This document shows positions 63,166 to 64,000 of a stretch of 64,000 nt of DNA, one piece after another. Position 1 is the first letter of the stretch. Each line of letters starts with the position of its first letter. The DNA comes from Fischerella sp. JS2 (lineage in GTDB: Bacteria; Cyanobacteriota; Cyanobacteriia; Cyanobacteriales; Nostocaceae). Under the pieces are notes generated by a model, which made no database searches, was not told the DNA's origin, and was given only the letters and a program-made list of their open reading frames with translations. Both the position numbers and the translations under genes were made by a program. The stretch spans positions 4,278,001-4,342,000 of the forward strand of contig NZ_CP135918.1 of NCBI RefSeq assembly GCF_032393985.1. The letters run 5' to 3'.

Positions 63166-63375
63166 ATGTATAAATTTCAGCCTACTGAAGCAGGAAAGAA
63201 ATTTTTAATTAAGTTAAACCCCTCTTCCAACACAGAAAAAGCTTTACAGGAGTTTGTTTATAACAAAGTTTATCTTGCAAGTTCGCAAGATTTAGCTGTA
63301 TCGAGGAAAAGCGGTGTTTTTTGTGGTAAACAAAATTGCCTAAATCTCTCTAATAATCAAATATGTATTTATTAA
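63166..63375 (+). CDS. Third R-M operon ORF, probably 3'-truncated, function unknown
   Basis: ATG 63166 overlaps the nuclease stop (TAATG), so it was translationally coupled. It encodes MYKFQPTEAGKKFLIKLNPS, then an EKALQEFVYNKVYLASSQDL helical part. The last codons run into DNA that on the other strand is the methylase gene end, so its natural C-terminus appears lost at about 63340. I do not recognise the family. Confidence 0.5.
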   Translation: MYKFQPTEAGKKFLIKLNPSSNTEKALQEFVYNKVYLASSQDLAVSRKSGVFCGKQNCLNLSNNQICIY

Positions 63376-63561
63376 TGCTTGATCAATATCATTTAACCAG
63401 TTGTTTTTTACCTTTTGTTTTGCAAAGAATATAGAGCCTCCTCCAGCAAAAGGTTCTGCATAATATAAGTGGGGAGGAATGTGTTTGAGGATGAGATTAC
63501 GAGCATAAAACTTACCACCAGCATACCGGAATGGCGAGTTAATAGACTGATTTACGGTCAT
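63340..63561 (-). pseudogene. D12-class (Dam-like) adenine DNA methyltransferase, truncated
   Basis: ATG 63561 encodes MTVNQSINSPFRYAGGKFYA and LYYAEPFAGGGSIFFAKQK, the SAM-binding motif I (FAGGGS) of D12-class N6-adenine methylases, then WLNDIDQALINTYLIIRE and a stop at 63340. Family members are about 260-300 residues; the catalytic DPPY region is missing. It was probably the modification partner of the nuclease; deletion joined its 5' part to the end of the third ORF. Confidence 0.85.
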
Positions 63562-63618
63562 TCATCCTCAAAAATAGTATCATCAGGTTGCTAACTATAG
63601 TATACAGACGAAATAATG

Positions 63619-64000
63619 TCAATGTTCCGGCTTTTGCTCCTTTTCCAATCGCACCACAGCATTATAATCTGGTACACCTTCGCGCGATCGCTTGCTTTTA
63701 TCTAGCAACACATTTCCCTCTGGCCAATGAATCTGTAAATTACCAGGCTGAATCGGCGCAACATATACTCTACCCTGAAACTCTCCCAACTCATTTTTGA
63801 GAATCACCGCATCACCTGCTTTCAACCCCAATCTATTTGCATCCGCAGCATTCATTAACACCGCTTCCCGGAATGCACCAGTAATAGCATCTTTGCGTTC
63901 TTGTACCATACTGTTGAATTGTTTACCCCGGCGGGTTGCGACTAAAAAACAATCTGCTGGTAAAGGTGCATTGCCATGTAATCCTACATTTGGAGACAAT
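63619..64000 (-). CDS. Molybdopterin oxidoreductase, C-terminal domain (FdhF/YdeP-like), cut by window
   Basis: The last 126 residues of a protein whose start lies beyond the right edge. The sequence CFLVATRRGKQFNSMVQERKDAIT, EAVLMNAADANRLGLKAGDAVILKNELGEFQGRVYVA and GNLQIHWPEGNVLL is a molybdopterin-dinucleotide-binding C-terminal domain, with resemblance to the formate-dehydrogenase-like FdhF/YdeP group. TTG near 63999 is just the edge of the open frame. Substrate cannot be decided from this part. Confidence 0.8.
   Translation of the reverse strand, partial: LSPNVGLHGNAPLPADCFLVATRRGKQFNSMVQERKDAITGAFREAVLMNAADANRLGLKAGDAVILKNELGEFQGRVYVAPIQPGNLQIHWPEGNVLLDKSKRSREGVPDYNAVVRLEKEQKPEH

Larger units (their letters stand above)
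61848..63166 (+). pseudogene. PD-(D/E)XK restriction-type endonuclease, split by IS copy 2
   Basis: ATG 61848 encodes MSMTQPEQWINDIREFCRSL and runs to the IS at 62249; after the element (63013-63166) the frame continues AKVESAARLIGISPEVFLVH...WEDEVVI and stops. Joined, it is 184 codons. The nuclease core reads GIHDIDIMVKHHQTGKIISIECKL with acidic residues Asp77/Asp79, Glu94 and Lys96 as in PD-(D/E)XK enzymes. Controller gene upstream and methylase nearby support a type II restriction enzyme; specificity is unknown. Downstream, the next ORF starts inside its stop codon (TAATG). Confidence 0.85.

Noticed and set aside
1-64000. tRNA, rRNA or other structural RNA genes
   Set aside because: A visual scan for T-loop-like GGTTCRANNCC sequences with matching arms and for rRNA signatures found none; a covariance-model search would be needed to exclude a missed one.

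Overview
The window is chromosomal DNA of a cyanobacterium, most likely a filamentous, Nostocales-type strain. The evidence is the many GCGATCGC (HIP1) octamers, 7-bp tandem repeats (STRR type) between genes, and cyanobacterial marker genes: CP12, the long form of ThiE, a DesC desaturase, a PedR-like regulator, DUF3134, DUF1517 and DUF6391 proteins, and large Ser/Thr-kinase/histidine-kinase hybrids. I see no rRNA, tRNA or CRISPR array.

Layout. 1-3.3 kb: a ProA-like protein without the catalytic Cys (cut by the window edge), DesC, and a PLP enzyme of the methionine gamma-lyase-like family. 3.3-8.3 kb: a 21-bp-period repeat array, then an AAA-ATPase/WD40 gene broken by a frameshift and by an IS1-family element. 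8.8-11.3 kb: an orphan DhaM-HPr-enzyme I fusion. 11.6-14.2 kb: a glycosyltransferase, a DUF6391 protein and a PedR-like regulator. 14.5-21.3 kb: cell-surface genes, with two parallel beta-helix (DUF1565-like) proteins, one carrying SLH repeats and one with a SPOR-like tail, around a YARHG-domain membrane protein. 21.6-26.5 kb: thiE-thiS, a glycosyltransferase, DUF1517 and DUF3134. 27-31.7 kb: a TPR protein, a small conserved protein, a second 21-bp-period array and an NB-ARC/TPR STAND protein. 31.9-40.1 kb: a hybrid sensor kinase with a 2069-residue Ser/Thr-kinase/AAA/GAF/histidine-kinase/receiver protein 11 bp upstream of it. 40.6-47.2 kb: DUF99, CP12, a class-V aminotransferase, a frameshifted methyltransferase, a DapF-like protein lacking both catalytic cysteines, and an S41 peptidase. 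47.3-61.4 kb: a CHASE3 kinase divergent from an OmpR-type regulator, a sucrose-phosphate-synthase-like glycosyltransferase, a DUF389 membrane protein, two PAS kinases, a decayed higBA remnant, and an AraC regulator next to a dienelactone hydrolase. 61.5-63.6 kb: a restriction-modification locus in ruins. 63.6-64 kb: the C-terminus of a molybdopterin oxidoreductase.

Two themes stand out. First, recent inactivation. Two IS1-family copies differ by 2 A residues in one A-run and each has a perfect 8-bp target duplication; one splits the AAA-WD40 gene and the other splits a PD-(D/E)XK nuclease. In the nuclease operon a 127-bp MITE interrupts the controller gene and the D12-class methylase is truncated. 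The ancestral ORFs can be rebuilt in frame. Second, small repeats invade genes as well as spacers: a 34-bp palindromic repeat lies in two genes and is translated from opposite strands, a 33-bp repeat lies in frame in the giant kinase, and GC-rich repeats sit at the same place in the DHp region of two kinases.

Several enzyme-like proteins (ProA-like, DapF-like, class-V aminotransferase, S41 peptidase) have lost or replaced residues that are catalytic in their best-known relatives, so standard names for them would be misleading. Assignments come from reading the sequence and family knowledge; no database search was run.
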